Shown here one piece after another: positions 25,279-34,358 of a stretch of DNA of 64,000 bases (its first letter is position 1; every line of letters starts with the position of its first letter). Source of the DNA: Nocardioides perillae (GTDB lineage Bacteria; Actinomycetota; Actinomycetes; Propionibacteriales; Nocardioidaceae). A program made the position numbers and the translations under genes. The DNA lies in NCBI RefSeq assembly GCF_013409425.1, contig NZ_JACCAC010000001.1, positions 434,001 to 498,000 of the forward strand, in the 5' to 3' direction. The notes beneath the pieces were generated by a model. That model made no database searches, was not told where the DNA came from, and saw only the letters and a list, made by a program, of their open reading frames with translations.

Positions 25279-25644
25279 TCAGGCCCGGCGGTGGGCGTCG
25301 AGCGCGGCGCGGAGGCGCATGGCCACCTCCGCGGCGTCGGGCAGCGAGACGAGCAGCTCGTCGACCCGCTGCCCTGCGAGCGCGACCCGCACCGCCGGCA
25401 CGCCGCGGCGCACCGAGACCACGCAGCGGTGGCCCCGCTGCCGGCGCCAGGTGCCGAGCCTGCGGCCGGGCACTGCCAGGCCGGGGGCGCGCAGCCCGGC
25501 GACCGCGGCGACCGCGTCGGCCTCGACACGGACGTCGGTCACGGCGCTGAGGGGGACCTCGAGGTCGCGCAGCAGTCCCCCCACCTTCTCGGCGCGGGTG
25601 AGCCGGAGGGTCAGCGAGCCGGACGCGGTCTCGAGGGTGGCCAT
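25279..25644 (-). CDS. conserved hypothetical protein, 121 aa (PH-like fold possible)
   Basis: Alternating short strands (GSLTLRLTRAEKVGGLLRDLEV, AVTDVRVEADAVAAVAGLRA) and a C-terminal helix (DAAEVAMRLRAALDAHRRA) fit a pleckstrin-homology-like fold, but this is inference from pattern only. No signal, membrane segment or Cys pair. The ATG at 25644 follows GGGAGG. It lies 19 bp after the MFS stop and 36 bp before rnz on the same strand, so it is likely part of that operon. Confidence 0.7.
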   Translation of the reverse strand: MATLETASGSLTLRLTRAEKVGGLLRDLEVPLSAVTDVRVEADAVAAVAGLRAPGLAVPGRRLGTWRRQRGHRCVVSVRRGVPAVRVALAGQRVDELLVSLPDAAEVAMRLRAALDAHRRA

Positions 25645-25663
25645 GCCGGCATCCTCCCAGGGC

Positions 25664-26914
25664 TCACGCCCCGACCGGCGCGCCCACCCGCTCGAGGTGA
25701 CGCTGCGCCGCCCGGGCGGCCGGGTGCGCGACCACCGCGGCGGCGACCCCGATGGCGGCGATGACCACCCAGCCCGGGGTGCCCCACTCGAGCGCGAGGT
25801 AGGTGAACAGCGCCGGGAAGACCAGCGGCTCGACCTGGTAGCCCAGGCCCCACACGCCCTGGTAGTCACCGAGGCGGCGGTGGTCGGAGAGCTCGGAGGT
25901 GAGACCCCAGTCGGCGGCGGACTGCCACAGCTCGGCGCCGGTGATTGTGATGTGTCCCGCCCAGATCAGCACGATCGAGACCCAGCCGACGGTGTCGTGC
26001 GTGACGGCGATGACCGCGCACGAGACGACGAAGGCCCAGCCCGACCACCGCACGGCCCGCAGCGACCCCTGCACCGAGTCGGCGACCCGCGAGGCGCGCA
26101 CGGTGAGCAGCACGGCGAGCACGGTGTTGGTGCCGAAGAGCCACGCCAGCAGCACCGGCGGGGCGTCGGTGCGCTCGACCAGCCACAGCGGCACCACGAC
26201 GTTGAGGAGCACCTGGTTCGAGGCGAGCACGCCGTTGCAGGCGGACAGCACGACGAAGCCGGTGTTGCGCCAGGCCGCGGGCGAGGCGGCGATGCCGTCC
26301 TCGACGGTGTCGACGTGCACGGTGCGGCTCACCGACGGCAGCACGAGCGCGATCATGACCGCGTTGACGACCAGCAGCACGCCGGTCAGCAGCGGCACGA
26401 GGCGCACCGCGTCGGTCCCGAGGCCGAGCGCGACGCCGGCCGCGCCGGCGCCCAGGGTGTAGCCGACGTTGCGGGCGGCGCGCATGTAGGCCAGCGCGCG
26501 GACCCGCACCTCGCGCGGGAAGACCGTGATGCGGTAGACGTTGCGCGCGTTGCGCCCGGCGGTCTCGAAGACCGCGAGGACCGACAGCATCGCGACGAAG
26601 CCGACCATGCCGCCGATGAGCGGCCACGCGAAGTAGAGGGCCGCCTCCACCGCCGACGCGACCACCCAGAGCGTCTTCGCGCCCACCCGGTCGGCGAGCC
26701 GTCCCGCGGGCAGCTGCAGCAGCAGCGCGACGGCGGCGGAGGCCGAGAGGCCGAGGCCGACCTGCGCTCCGGACAGGCCGACGACCTGGGTGAAGAAGAC
26801 GGCGGTGCCGGTGAGGAACGAGCCGGTCGCGAAGGCCGACAGCACGCACTGCACCGCCAGGTCGCGCTCGAGCCCCGACTGCGGGAGCGCGCCGCTCCAC
26901 CACCTGGTCCGCAC
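25664..26914 (-). CDS. MFS transporter
   Basis: A 12-helix carrier of the major facilitator superfamily with unknown substrate. The loop between helices 2 and 3 reads LPAGRLADRVGAKTLWVVAS, matching the MFS signature GxLaDrxGrkxxl. Helix 5 region has VRALAYMRAARNVGYTLGAG, as in drug exporters. 416 aa. The GTG at 26914 is chosen because GGGGGAG lies 5 nt upstream and the protein starts just before the first soluble lead. No regulator gene is adjacent. Confidence 0.88.
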   Translation of the reverse strand: MRTRWWSGALPQSGLERDLAVQCVLSAFATGSFLTGTAVFFTQVVGLSGAQVGLGLSASAAVALLLQLPAGRLADRVGAKTLWVVASAVEAALYFAWPLIGGMVGFVAMLSVLAVFETAGRNARNVYRITVFPREVRVRALAYMRAARNVGYTLGAGAAGVALGLGTDAVRLVPLLTGVLLVVNAVMIALVLPSVSRTVHVDTVEDGIAASPAAWRNTGFVVLSACNGVLASNQVLLNVVVPLWLVERTDAPPVLLAWLFGTNTVLAVLLTVRASRVADSVQGSLRAVRWSGWAFVVSCAVIAVTHDTVGWVSIVLIWAGHITITGAELWQSAADWGLTSELSDHRRLGDYQGVWGLGYQVEPLVFPALFTYLALEWGTPGWVVIAAIGVAAAVVAHPAARAAQRHLERVGAPVGA

Positions 26915-27039
26915 GACCGCTCCCCCGTGTCTCTCGACGTCGAGACATCCTCGCCCGTGGGGTGCGTCCGGGTCCAGCCGGTTCCGCGCGCGCCCGGTCG
27001 CGCACGTACCGCCCGGTGGGTCGGGCCGGCCGGGCGGCG

Positions 27040-27984
27040 TCAGAGCGTCAGGGCGCGGTTGACCCAGGTCGAGGCGACCTCCATGCCGACGCGTTCGTAG
27101 AGCCCGCGCGCACCCGCGCGGGTGTCGGTGGAGAGGTAGCAGCGCTCGGCTCCGTGGGCCCGGGCGAGCCCGAAGGCGTCGACCAGCATCGCCGGGGCCA
27201 GCCCCCGTCCGCGGTGGTCGGGGCGCACGGCGACCTTCGCGACGTACGCCGCGTCGCCCGCGAGGTGCACGTGCGTCGCGCCGACGAGGGTGCCGTCGGG
27301 GGCGTGGAGGAGGCGCAGGTTCCACGGCTCGGCACCGGGTCGCCCCCAGACCCGCGCACCGAAGTCGTCGAGGGACACCCGCGCGCGGTCGGACCACTCG
27401 AGGAAGCAGTCCTCGAGCAAGGTCCAGGCGGCCTCGTGGTCGGCGGGCGCCGCGTCGCGCAGGGCGTAGCCCTCGGGCAGCGGCCGGGCCTCGAGCTCGC
27501 GGCCGGGCGGGAGCTCGAGGTCCCACGCCGTCCAGCGCAGCGCGTAGCCGTGGTCGCGCATGAAGCGGTCCGCCGCGCTGCCCTCCGGCACCTGGGTGCC
27601 GATGCGCGTCGCACCGGCCGCCCGGGCGGTGGCCTGCAGCCACGCCGCGAGCGCAGTGCCGATGCCGCGACCCTGGTACGCCGGGAGCACGGCGGTGTAG
27701 ACGACGTCGCCGCCGCTGTGGTCGGCGTAGGCGACGAGCAGGTCGCCGTCGAGGACACCGACCGTGCTGGCGGTGATGTCGTAGCTCGGGCGCTGCCAGT
27801 CGGACAGCACGTCCTCGAGGGTCATCTCGGCCTCGCCGAGGTCGGCGACCTCCTCCGCCGCGATCGCGGCGTGCACCGCTTCGGCGTCGGCGAGGGTCAG
27901 TGGGCGGCTGGTGAGGCCGGCCGGCAGGCCGGTCAGCGGGCGAGGCGTGGTGGCGGCGGGGCCGGCTGCCGTCGTGGGAGTCAT
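27040..27984 (-). CDS. tandem GNAT acetyltransferase
   Basis: Contains two GNAT domains in one chain, as in mycothiol synthase (MshD)-like proteins. The first has VVYTAVLPAYQGRGIGTALAAW with its acetyl-CoA loop; the second has YVAKVAVRPDHRGRGLAPAML and the end STDTRAGARGLYERVGMEV. 314 aa is close to MshD, but MshD-specific residues cannot be checked here, so a different substrate is possible. ATG start at 27984. It is 67 bp from the lipoprotein gene on the same strand. Confidence 0.85.
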   Translation of the reverse strand: MTPTTAAGPAATTPRPLTGLPAGLTSRPLTLADAEAVHAAIAAEEVADLGEAEMTLEDVLSDWQRPSYDITASTVGVLDGDLLVAYADHSGGDVVYTAVLPAYQGRGIGTALAAWLQATARAAGATRIGTQVPEGSAADRFMRDHGYALRWTAWDLELPPGRELEARPLPEGYALRDAAPADHEAAWTLLEDCFLEWSDRARVSLDDFGARVWGRPGAEPWNLRLLHAPDGTLVGATHVHLAGDAAYVAKVAVRPDHRGRGLAPAMLVDAFGLARAHGAERCYLSTDTRAGARGLYERVGMEVASTWVNRALTL

Positions 27985-28051
27985 GGCAGGAGTGTGGGTG
28001 ACAGGCCGTGCGGCCCGCTCGCGGTTTTCCGGTGCCCGGGCCGGTCGGACC

Positions 28052-28672
28052 TCAGAAGACGCCCTCGGGGTCCCGGGTCCAGGGGTAGTGGTCGATCCGG
28101 CTGTCGAGCCGCAGGTCGAGCACGTCGAGGGTCAGCAGGTCGGGAAGGTCCTCGCGCGCGCCGGTCACGAGCCGCAGCTCGACCAGTCGACCCGAGCGCG
28201 GTGCCGCTCGCCATGCGATGCCCGCACAGGCAGTCCCGCCGGGCGGGAGCACGAGGGGCTCGTCCGGCCTGCCGGCCACCGGGGTCGCGGTGACCCGCAG
28301 CGTCCCGCGGCGCCCTGACGCGGTCTCCCCCGTGAGCACCGGTTGCTTCAGCACGACCTCCCGCGTCGTGCAGTTGCGTGCGTCGACCCGGAGGAAGCGC
28401 CGGCCCAGGGCGCTGTCGACGACGCCGTGGCCCACGGCGACCGCGTCGCCGCTGCGGCACACAGGCGCGACAGGCGTCGGCGGGCTGGCGAGCGGCGCCT
28501 GCGGCACGGGCAGGGCCGGCGTCGGGGACGGGCGTACGCCGGCTGCTGCCGGACCCGGGTCGGCGGCTCGGTCCCCGCTGCGGGCCTCCCCGCACCCGCC
28601 GAGAACGGCCAACGCGCAGACGGCCGCGACCACGGCCGCCGTGCGACGCCACCGCCCTGTGCGCCTCAGCAT
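28052..28672 (-). CDS. hypothetical lipoprotein, 206 aa
   Basis: Probably lipid-anchored outside the membrane. An Arg-rich N-terminus leads into a hydrophobic stretch and the lipobox VLGGC at about residue 27, then a Pro/Ala-rich linker. The mature part starts with CRSGD and has a second Cys pair (RNCTTRE, TACAG), with a Gly-Arg loop before a strand (GRRGTLRVTATPV); this recalls DUF4232-like domains, but weakly. Short GGGGGG before the ATG acts as the ribosome site. It lies upstream of the tandem acetyltransferase and may be co-transcribed with it. Confidence 0.65.
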   Translation of the reverse strand: MLRRTGRWRRTAAVVAAVCALAVLGGCGEARSGDRAADPGPAAAGVRPSPTPALPVPQAPLASPPTPVAPVCRSGDAVAVGHGVVDSALGRRFLRVDARNCTTREVVLKQPVLTGETASGRRGTLRVTATPVAGRPDEPLVLPPGGTACAGIAWRAAPRSGRLVELRLVTGAREDLPDLLTLDVLDLRLDSRIDHYPWTRDPEGVF

Positions 28673-28855
28673 CCCCCCACCCCCACGTCGCCCATCAGAC
28701 CACGGCTCGTCGGCCGACGGTCGAGGCGTCGGGGAGGGCCAGCGCCCCGAGGTGGGCGATGTGCCCGGCGCGGTCGGTGCACGTCGTCAGGCGACCGCGG
28801 ACCACGAGTGACGCGTACGGCACGGGCCGGCGGTCCGCGAGGCGTGCCCCACGCG
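28673..28855. other. non-coding stretch upstream of the lipoprotein gene
   Basis: No plausible gene. Long frames across it have odd composition and match no family. Together with the fragment at 28856-29014 it makes a 446-bp stretch without an intact gene before dnaB. Confidence 0.5.
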
Positions 28856-29014
28856 TCACTCGATCGCCGACTCTGCGGCGCGATCTGTCGCTGACTCGAC
28901 CAGGTCCGCGTCGAGGCCCGGGTCGAGGACCGGCCACGCGTAGGCGACCAGGAACTCCACCGCCAGCAGCAGCGGCACCCCGCTGCGACGCTCCCACCGC
29001 CCCACCCGACTCAT
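28856..29014 (-). pseudogene. fragment resembling an ion-channel N-terminus
   Basis: An ATG frame of 52 codons begins GRWERRSGVPLLLAVEFLVA, then YAWPVLDPGLDADL, closely like the start of voltage-gated potassium-channel family proteins of actinobacteria (a WERR motif, first helix, AYAWPVLDP). After about residue 36 it turns into unrelated sequence and stops. No continuation of the channel is found downstream in any frame. It is best read as the remains of a deleted gene; a chance match cannot be ruled out without a search. Confidence 0.4.
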
Positions 29015-29118
29015 GCCCGCACTCTGGCGCAGACCACGGCGCCGGCCTCGACCGCGCGCACTCGAGCCCTCGCGAGGCAGGCCTCCGCGCGGTCACGCAT
29101 CACACGGTCGCGGCCTCG

Positions 29119-30528
29119 TCAGTGCGCCATGTCGACGAAGCGGCTGTAGTGGCCCTGGAAGGCCACGACGATGTCTCGAGTAGGTCCGTTGCGATGCTTC
29201 GCCACGATCAGGTCGGCCTCGCCCGGCCGCGTCGACTCCTTCTCGTAGACGTCGTCGCGGTGCAGCAGGATCACCATGTCCGCGTCCTGCTCCAGGGACC
29301 CGGACTCGCGCAGGTCGCTCATCATCGGGCGCTTGTCGCCGCGCTGCTCGGGGCCACGGTTCAGCTGGCTCAACGCGATGACGGGCAATTCGAGCTCCTT
29401 GGCGAGGAGCTTGATGTTGCGCGAGAACTCCGAGACCTCGAGCTGACGCGACTCGACCTTCTTGCCCGAGCTCATCAGCTGCATGTAGTCGATGACGATC
29501 AGCTTGAGGTCGTGCTTCTGCTTGAGCCGCCGCGCCTTCGCGCGGATCTCCATCATCGTCATGTTGGGGCTGTCGTCGATGAACATCGGCGCCGAGGAGA
29601 CCTCGCCCATCTTGCGCGCGAGCTTGGCCCAGTCGTCGTCGTTCATCTGCCCGGTGCGGATGTGGTTGAGCGGCACCTTCGCCTCGGCCGAGAGCAGGCG
29701 CATGAGGATCTCGGAGCGGTTCATCTCCAGCGAGAAGAAGACGCTGGTCATGTTGTGGTGGATCGACGCGGCGCGGCAGAAGTCGAGGGCCAGCGTCGAC
29801 TTGCCCATGGCAGGGCGCGCCGCGACGATGATCATCTGGCCGGAGTGCAGGCCGTTGGTGAGGTCGTCGAGGTCGGCGAAGCCGGTGGGCACGCCGTAGA
29901 GCCCGGCCTCGCGGTTGCCGATGGCCTCGATCTCGTCGAGGACGCCCTCCATGATGTCGCTCAGCGGGGCGTAGTCCTCGCTGGAGCGCTTCTCGGTGAT
30001 CTTGTAGACCTCGGCCTGCGCCTCGTCGACGACGTCGTCGACGACGCCCTCGCCGGCGTAGCCCATCTGCACGATCTTGGTGCCGGCCTCGACGAGGCGG
30101 CGCAGGATCGCCTTCTCACGCACGATCTCGGCGTAGTAGCCCGCGTTGGCGGCGATCGGCACGTTGGCCGACAGGGTGTGGAGGTAGGGCGCGCCGCCGA
30201 CGCGCTGCAGCTCGCCGCGCCGCTGCAGCTCGGCGGCGACCGTGATCGGGTCGGCCGGCTCGCTGCGGCCGTAGAGGTCGACGATCGCGTCGTGGACCAG
30301 CTCGTGGGCCGGACGGTAGAAGTCGGTGCCGCGCAGCACCTCGGAGACCTCGGCGATCGCGTCCTTCGAGATCAGCATCGAGCCGAGGACCGATTGCTCC
30401 GCCGCCATGTCCTGCGGCGGGGTGCGGTCGCCGGGCCCGCTGCGCGGGGCCTCGCCGGGCGCGAACGTCGCCGGCCCGTCGTCCCACTCCGCCGGCGGCT
30501 CGGTGTCGAACAACCCGGTCGAGCTCAT
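29119..30528 (-). CDS. dnaB: replicative DNA helicase DnaB
   Basis: The hexameric helicase that unwinds DNA at the replication fork. The N-terminal domain runs from QDMAAEQSVLGSMLISKDAI; the RecA-like motor has Walker A ARPAMGKSTLALDFC near residues 235-250, Walker B LIVIDYMQLM, and the DnaB motifs SQLNRGPEQRGDKRPMMSD and LRESGSLEQDADMV. 469 aa without an intein, unlike some mycobacterial DnaB. The ATG at 30528 follows AGGAGGGAG. It is the last gene of the ribosomal-protein cluster by order but separated from rplI by a block of + strand genes. Confidence 0.97.
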   Translation of the reverse strand: MSSTGLFDTEPPAEWDDGPATFAPGEAPRSGPGDRTPPQDMAAEQSVLGSMLISKDAIAEVSEVLRGTDFYRPAHELVHDAIVDLYGRSEPADPITVAAELQRRGELQRVGGAPYLHTLSANVPIAANAGYYAEIVREKAILRRLVEAGTKIVQMGYAGEGVVDDVVDEAQAEVYKITEKRSSEDYAPLSDIMEGVLDEIEAIGNREAGLYGVPTGFADLDDLTNGLHSGQMIIVAARPAMGKSTLALDFCRAASIHHNMTSVFFSLEMNRSEILMRLLSAEAKVPLNHIRTGQMNDDDWAKLARKMGEVSSAPMFIDDSPNMTMMEIRAKARRLKQKHDLKLIVIDYMQLMSSGKKVESRQLEVSEFSRNIKLLAKELELPVIALSQLNRGPEQRGDKRPMMSDLRESGSLEQDADMVILLHRDDVYEKESTRPGEADLIVAKHRNGPTRDIVVAFQGHYSRFVDMAH

Positions 30529-31062
30529 CGCGCTCCCTCCTGCCGGACCCGCTCAGGGCCCGTCCCGACGACGCCTCTGACGCTAGGACGCGCCACCGAC
30601 ACCCGGCCCGGCACCGAGGCCGACCCCAGGGCCGGCACGGGCACCGGTGCCACCGTCCGCCCCACGCGGACGAGCGACCGTACGTCGCCCGGCAGGCGCC
30701 CGGACAGCACCTTGTCCACAGCCCCCTGTGGAGAACTCCCCGCACCCGTGGACGACACGCCACCGGGGTGTGCACAGCCTGGGGAGCACGTTGTGGACGA
30801 CCGGGAGTCCAATGTCGAGAAATGGGCTGTGACCTGGGGAAATGCTCCTCCCCACCTGTGCACGAGGAGAAAGTCCGGGCGAGTCGTCACCGTGTTGGCC
30901 GGCGACCCAGCGGCCCTGTGGTGGCTTTGTCGACACGGCGCGTCAGCATCGACATCCACAGCCGGACCCGCATTACCCACAGGTCGCGCCGCTGTCAAAG
31001 GGTAGGCCTCGAGTCACCCCCACGTGGCCGAGTGGTCCTTACCCGGGTCTAGACTCCCGGCG
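30529..31062. promoter_or_regulatory. DnaA-box-like cluster between dnaB and the MATE gene
   Basis: No gene in this 534-bp stretch. It holds TTGTCCACA at 30712-30720, identical to the actinobacterial DnaA box, and near matches: TTCTCCACA (minus, 30727-30735), TCGTCCACA (minus, 30792-30800) and TTACCCACA (30973-30981), plus a weaker ACATCCACA at 30952-30960. The part around 30805-30850 is less GC-rich than its surroundings. This fits DnaA-dependent control of dnaB or DnaA titration. It is unlikely to be oriC since dnaA and dnaN are not adjacent. Confidence 0.55.
31050..31055 (+). promoter_or_regulatory. -10 hexamer TAGACT, leaderless promoter
   Basis: TAGACT ends exactly 7 nt before the GTG of the MATE gene at 31063, predicting a leaderless transcript. 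Confidence 0.6.
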
Positions 31063-32439
31063 GTGCCCACCCCCGCCGCCACCCGGGCCGAGCGCCGCGC
31101 TCAGGACCGCGAGATCGTGCGGCTCGCGGTGCCGGCCTTCCTCGCCCTCGTCGCCGAGCCGCTCTTCCTCCTCGCCGACGCGGCGTTCCTCGGGCGGGTC
31201 GGCACCACCGAGCTCGCCGGCCTCGGCATCGCCGCCGCCGTGCTGCAGACCGTGGTCGGCCTGTGCGTCTTCCTCGCCTACGGCACGACGGCCGCGGTGG
31301 CGCGCCGGCTGGGCGCCGGGGACACCCGCGGCGCCCTCGCCCTGGGCGTCGACGGCCTGTGGCTCGCCGTCCTGGTCGGCACCCTCGTGACGGCCGTCGG
31401 CATCCCGCTCACCGGTCCCTTGGTCGCCGCCTTCGACCCGGGCGAGGCGGTCGCCGCCGAGGCCGTCACCTACCTGCGCATCGCGTGGCTCGGCACGGTC
31501 CCGCTGCTGGTGCTCCTCGCCGCCACCGGCGTGCTGCGCGGTCTGCAGGACACGCGCACCCCGCTGGTGGTCGCCGTGGGCGGCAACGCCCTCAACGTCG
31601 TGCTCAACGCGCTGCTCGTCTTCGGCCTCGGCCCGCTCCCCGCGCTCGGCATCGCGGGCTCCGCGGTCGGCAGCGTCCTCGCCCAGGTCGCCATGGCCCT
31701 CGCCGTGACGGTCGTGGTCGTGCGCGGCGCCCGCCGCGCCGGTGCCCCGCTCACCCCCGACCGCCGCGGCATCCGCGCCGCCGGCCGCGCAGGCGTGCCG
31801 CTGGTGGTGCGGACCCTCACCTTGCGCGCGGCCCTGCTCGTCACGACGTACGCCGCGACACTCGCGGCCACCTCGGGCCCCGGCGACGGCGCGCCCGGGA
31901 TCGCCGCGCACCAGCTCGCGCTCACGCTGTGGAGCTTCCTGGCCTTCGTGCTCGACGCCGTCGCCATCGCGGCCCAAGCCCTCACCGGCCGCTCCCTCGG
32001 CGCCGGCGACGTCGCCGGCACCCGCGCCACCACCGCGCGGATGGTGCGCTGGGGCCTGGCCAGCGGCGCCGTCACCGCGGTCGCCCTGGCCGCGGCCGCG
32101 CCCGTCCTCGGCCCCGTCTTCTCCCCCGACGAGGCCGTCCACGACCTGCTGTGGCCGCTGCTCCTCGTCGCCGCGCTCGGTCAGCCCCTCGCCGGCGTCG
32201 TCTTCGTGCTCGACGGGGTGCTGATCGGCGCCGGCGACGGCCGCTACCTCGCCTGGGGCGGCGTCGTCACCCTGGTGCTGCACGCGCCCGTCGTGCTGCT
32301 CGTCGCGGCCGCGGGTGGCGGCCTGGTCGGGGTGTGGGTCGCCCTGGTGGGCGTCTTCATGGGGGCGCGCGCCGTCGTGCTGCTGCGCCGAGCCCGCGGC
32401 GACGCCTGGCTGGTCACCGGCCCTACCATCACCGCGTGA
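31063..32439 (+). CDS. MATE family efflux transporter (DinF type)
   Basis: A cation-coupled multidrug and toxin extrusion carrier. Twelve hydrophobic segments; the start REIVRLAVPAFLALVAEPLF and LADAAFLGRVGTTELAGLGI are typical of the DinF branch, and GVLRGLQDTRTPLVVAVGGN marks the middle of the first half. 458 aa. The GTG at 31063 fits the leaderless promoter just upstream. The same gene position beside dnaB is common in actinobacteria. Its stop overlaps the next gene (GTGA), so a membrane partner is co-translated. Confidence 0.92.
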   Translation: MPTPAATRAERRAQDREIVRLAVPAFLALVAEPLFLLADAAFLGRVGTTELAGLGIAAAVLQTVVGLCVFLAYGTTAAVARRLGAGDTRGALALGVDGLWLAVLVGTLVTAVGIPLTGPLVAAFDPGEAVAAEAVTYLRIAWLGTVPLLVLLAATGVLRGLQDTRTPLVVAVGGNALNVVLNALLVFGLGPLPALGIAGSAVGSVLAQVAMALAVTVVVVRGARRAGAPLTPDRRGIRAAGRAGVPLVVRTLTLRAALLVTTYAATLAATSGPGDGAPGIAAHQLALTLWSFLAFVLDAVAIAAQALTGRSLGAGDVAGTRATTARMVRWGLASGAVTAVALAAAAPVLGPVFSPDEAVHDLLWPLLLVAALGQPLAGVVFVLDGVLIGAGDGRYLAWGGVVTLVLHAPVVLLVAAAGGGLVGVWVALVGVFMGARAVVLLRRARGDAWLVTGPTITA

Positions 32440-33002
32440 CCCCCCTGCAGCAGATCGCCGTCGGCCTGCTGCTGGTCGTGCTCGACAGCACCACCGCCTA
32501 CGACACGCTGCCGGACCCCGTCGGCTGGGTGCTGGTCCTGCTCGCCGTGGCGCTCCTGCCCGAGCGTCGGCGCGGCGCCCCGCTGGCGGTGGGTGCCGTC
32601 GCCGCCGTCGCCGCGACGGCCACCTACCTGCCCGCGGCCCGCGCAGCCGTCGCCGACGCCGACGCCTCCCTCGAGTGGGCCTTCCTGCTCGTGCCCGACC
32701 TCGCCTTCGCCTGGGTGCTCTGCCGTGCCCTCGCCGCGACCGCCGGCGACGCGGGTGACCTGCGCAGCGCCGCGTGGCTGCGCATCACCGGCACCGTCCT
32801 GCTCATCCTCGCCCTGGCCCCGGTCCCGTTCCTGGCCACGGACCGCGCGGTGCCGGGCGACCTCGGCTTCGTGCTCCAGCTGACCTGGCTGCTGGTCGTC
32901 GTCCTGCTCTTCGCCTACCACCGGCGGCCCTGGGCCCCGCCGCGCCGCGGCCGGGCCGTCCAGATGCCCGGTTCCGGCCCGGAAGCGCCTGCTTCGTCGT
33001 AG
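32436..33002 (+). CDS. hypothetical membrane protein, 188 aa
   Basis: An integral membrane protein with about six hydrophobic segments: IAVGLLLVVLDSTTAYD, the pair around VGWVLVLLAVALLPE, and a C-terminal helix LTWLLVVVLLFAYHRRPW followed by an Arg/Pro tail. The early line TAYDTLPDPVGWVLVL looks conserved. I cannot assign a function. GTG at 32436 overlaps the MATE stop by four bases, so the two are an operon. Confidence 0.75.
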   Translation: MTPLQQIAVGLLLVVLDSTTAYDTLPDPVGWVLVLLAVALLPERRRGAPLAVGAVAAVAATATYLPAARAAVADADASLEWAFLLVPDLAFAWVLCRALAATAGDAGDLRSAAWLRITGTVLLILALAPVPFLATDRAVPGDLGFVLQLTWLLVVVLLFAYHRRPWAPPRRGRAVQMPGSGPEAPASS

Positions 33003-33005
33003 CCT
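33000..33005 (+). promoter_or_regulatory. -10 hexamer TAGCCT upstream of secreted protein gene
   Basis: TAGCCT overlaps the stop codon of the preceding gene and lies 55 bp before the ATG at 33061, leaving a leader with GGGGAG as ribosome site. Confidence 0.4.
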
Positions 33006-33060
33006 CAGCACGATCCGGGCCTCGGGCACCCGGTCGTCGACACCCGGGGAGCACACACGC

Positions 33061-34299
33061 ATGCGCACGACCACCACCCGCCGTACGTCCGTCCGCCGCG
33101 CCGCGGCCGCCACCGGGCTCGTCGTGCTCGGCGGCCTGCTGCCCGCCCTCGCGATCGCCGCACCGGCGCAGGCCGCGCAGGAGTGCACCGACGAGACACC
33201 CGAGGTGTTCCTCGGCGTCGAGACCGGTCGCTGCGACGACGTCACGCCGCCGCAGACCACCCTGCAGCCCGTCGCGCCCGCCCCCAACGCCGCGGGCTGG
33301 CTGCGCACCCCCGACGTCACCCTGACGTTCGGCTCCGACATCGTCAGCACCCGGGACGAGACCGACCAGGGCGTCGTCACCTTCCAGTGCCGCCTGACCG
33401 GCCCGAGCCAGGCCCACGGCTGGCAGGCCTGCACCAGCCCGCGCACCTACACCGGCCTGGCGGACAGCCCGGCGGGCAGCTACGCCTTCTCCGTGCGTGC
33501 GCTCGACTCCGACGACCACGACACGACCCCGCTCAGCACCGACCCCGACGGCACGCTCTACCCCGCGGGCGGGCCGCTCGCGCCCCTCGGCCAGCCGGCC
33601 TACCCCGCCGAGGCCGTGGCCGACTTCGACGCCACCCCCGCCACCACGTCGTGGCGCATCGACACCCGCGCGCCCGTCGGCCTGCTCTTCGGCGCCCCGG
33701 TCGACGCCTTCACCCCCGACGAGCCGGTGCTCCCCTCGCAGGTGCTCGCGCTGACGCTGCGCGCCAACGAGACCGGCGCCACCTTCACCTGCCTGCTCGA
33801 CGACCGGTCCGTGCCCTGCGCCGCGGGCCGCAACACCTTCGGGCCCCTGCGACCCGGCGCCCACACCTTCCGGGCCGCGCTGGTCGACCCGGCGGGCAAC
33901 GTCGGCTCGGGCGACCTCGAGACCGCCTTCTGGTCGGCCCACGACCTGCTCGGCACCCGCGCCCAGCGCGCACGCTGGAAGGTGCGCCGAGACCCGGCCG
34001 CCGTCGGCGGGTCCTACCTCGAGACCACCACCCGCGGTGCACTGCTGACCGTGCCCGCGCGCCGCCTGGGCGAGCTGCGCCTCATCGCGCGCACCGGCCC
34101 CGGCGCCGGCAAGGTGCGGGTCCGCGTCGGGCGGGCCCGCTGGACCACCTACGACCTCAGCAGCACCGCGGCCGAGGCGCAGGACCTCGCGCAGTTCCAG
34201 GTGCGCGGCCCCTTCCGGGCGCGCACCACCGGCACCGTGCAGGTGCAGGTCACCAGCTCGGGCAAGCCGGTGCGCGTCGACGGGCTGGTCCTGCGCTGA
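33061..34299 (+). CDS. secreted protein with Ig-like repeats, 412 aa
   Basis: A Sec signal (RRAAAATGLVVLGGLLPALA, cleavage near PAQAAQ) directs it outside. The mature part contains two segments with the look of bacterial Ig-like/fibronectin-like domains: VTFQCRLTGP with YTGLADSPAGSYAFSVRALD, and LTLRANETGATFTCLLDD with LRPGAHTFRAALVDPAGNVG. The C-terminal 100 residues form another beta-rich part (ARWTTYDLS, VQVQVTSSGKPVRVDG). A binding or structural role at the cell surface is likely; no catalytic motif is seen. Confidence 0.75.
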   Translation: MRTTTTRRTSVRRAAAATGLVVLGGLLPALAIAAPAQAAQECTDETPEVFLGVETGRCDDVTPPQTTLQPVAPAPNAAGWLRTPDVTLTFGSDIVSTRDETDQGVVTFQCRLTGPSQAHGWQACTSPRTYTGLADSPAGSYAFSVRALDSDDHDTTPLSTDPDGTLYPAGGPLAPLGQPAYPAEAVADFDATPATTSWRIDTRAPVGLLFGAPVDAFTPDEPVLPSQVLALTLRANETGATFTCLLDDRSVPCAAGRNTFGPLRPGAHTFRAALVDPAGNVGSGDLETAFWSAHDLLGTRAQRARWKVRRDPAAVGGSYLETTTRGALLTVPARRLGELRLIARTGPGAGKVRVRVGRARWTTYDLSSTAAEAQDLAQFQVRGPFRARTTGTVQVQVTSSGKPVRVDGLVLR

Positions 34300-34358
34300 C
34301 CGAGCGCCGACCTGCTGCCTGGCCCGGCACCTGACCAGGCTCCTCGTCCTGGACACGC

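Noticed and set aside
28695..29096. 133-codon frame on the minus strand before dnaB
   Set aside because: Arg/Pro/Gly-rich with no family likeness, and it overlaps the ion-channel-like fragment in another frame.
30529..31062. Replication origin oriC
   Set aside because: dnaA and dnaN are not adjacent, the boxes are few, and the right-hand gene cluster suggests the origin lies beyond the window.
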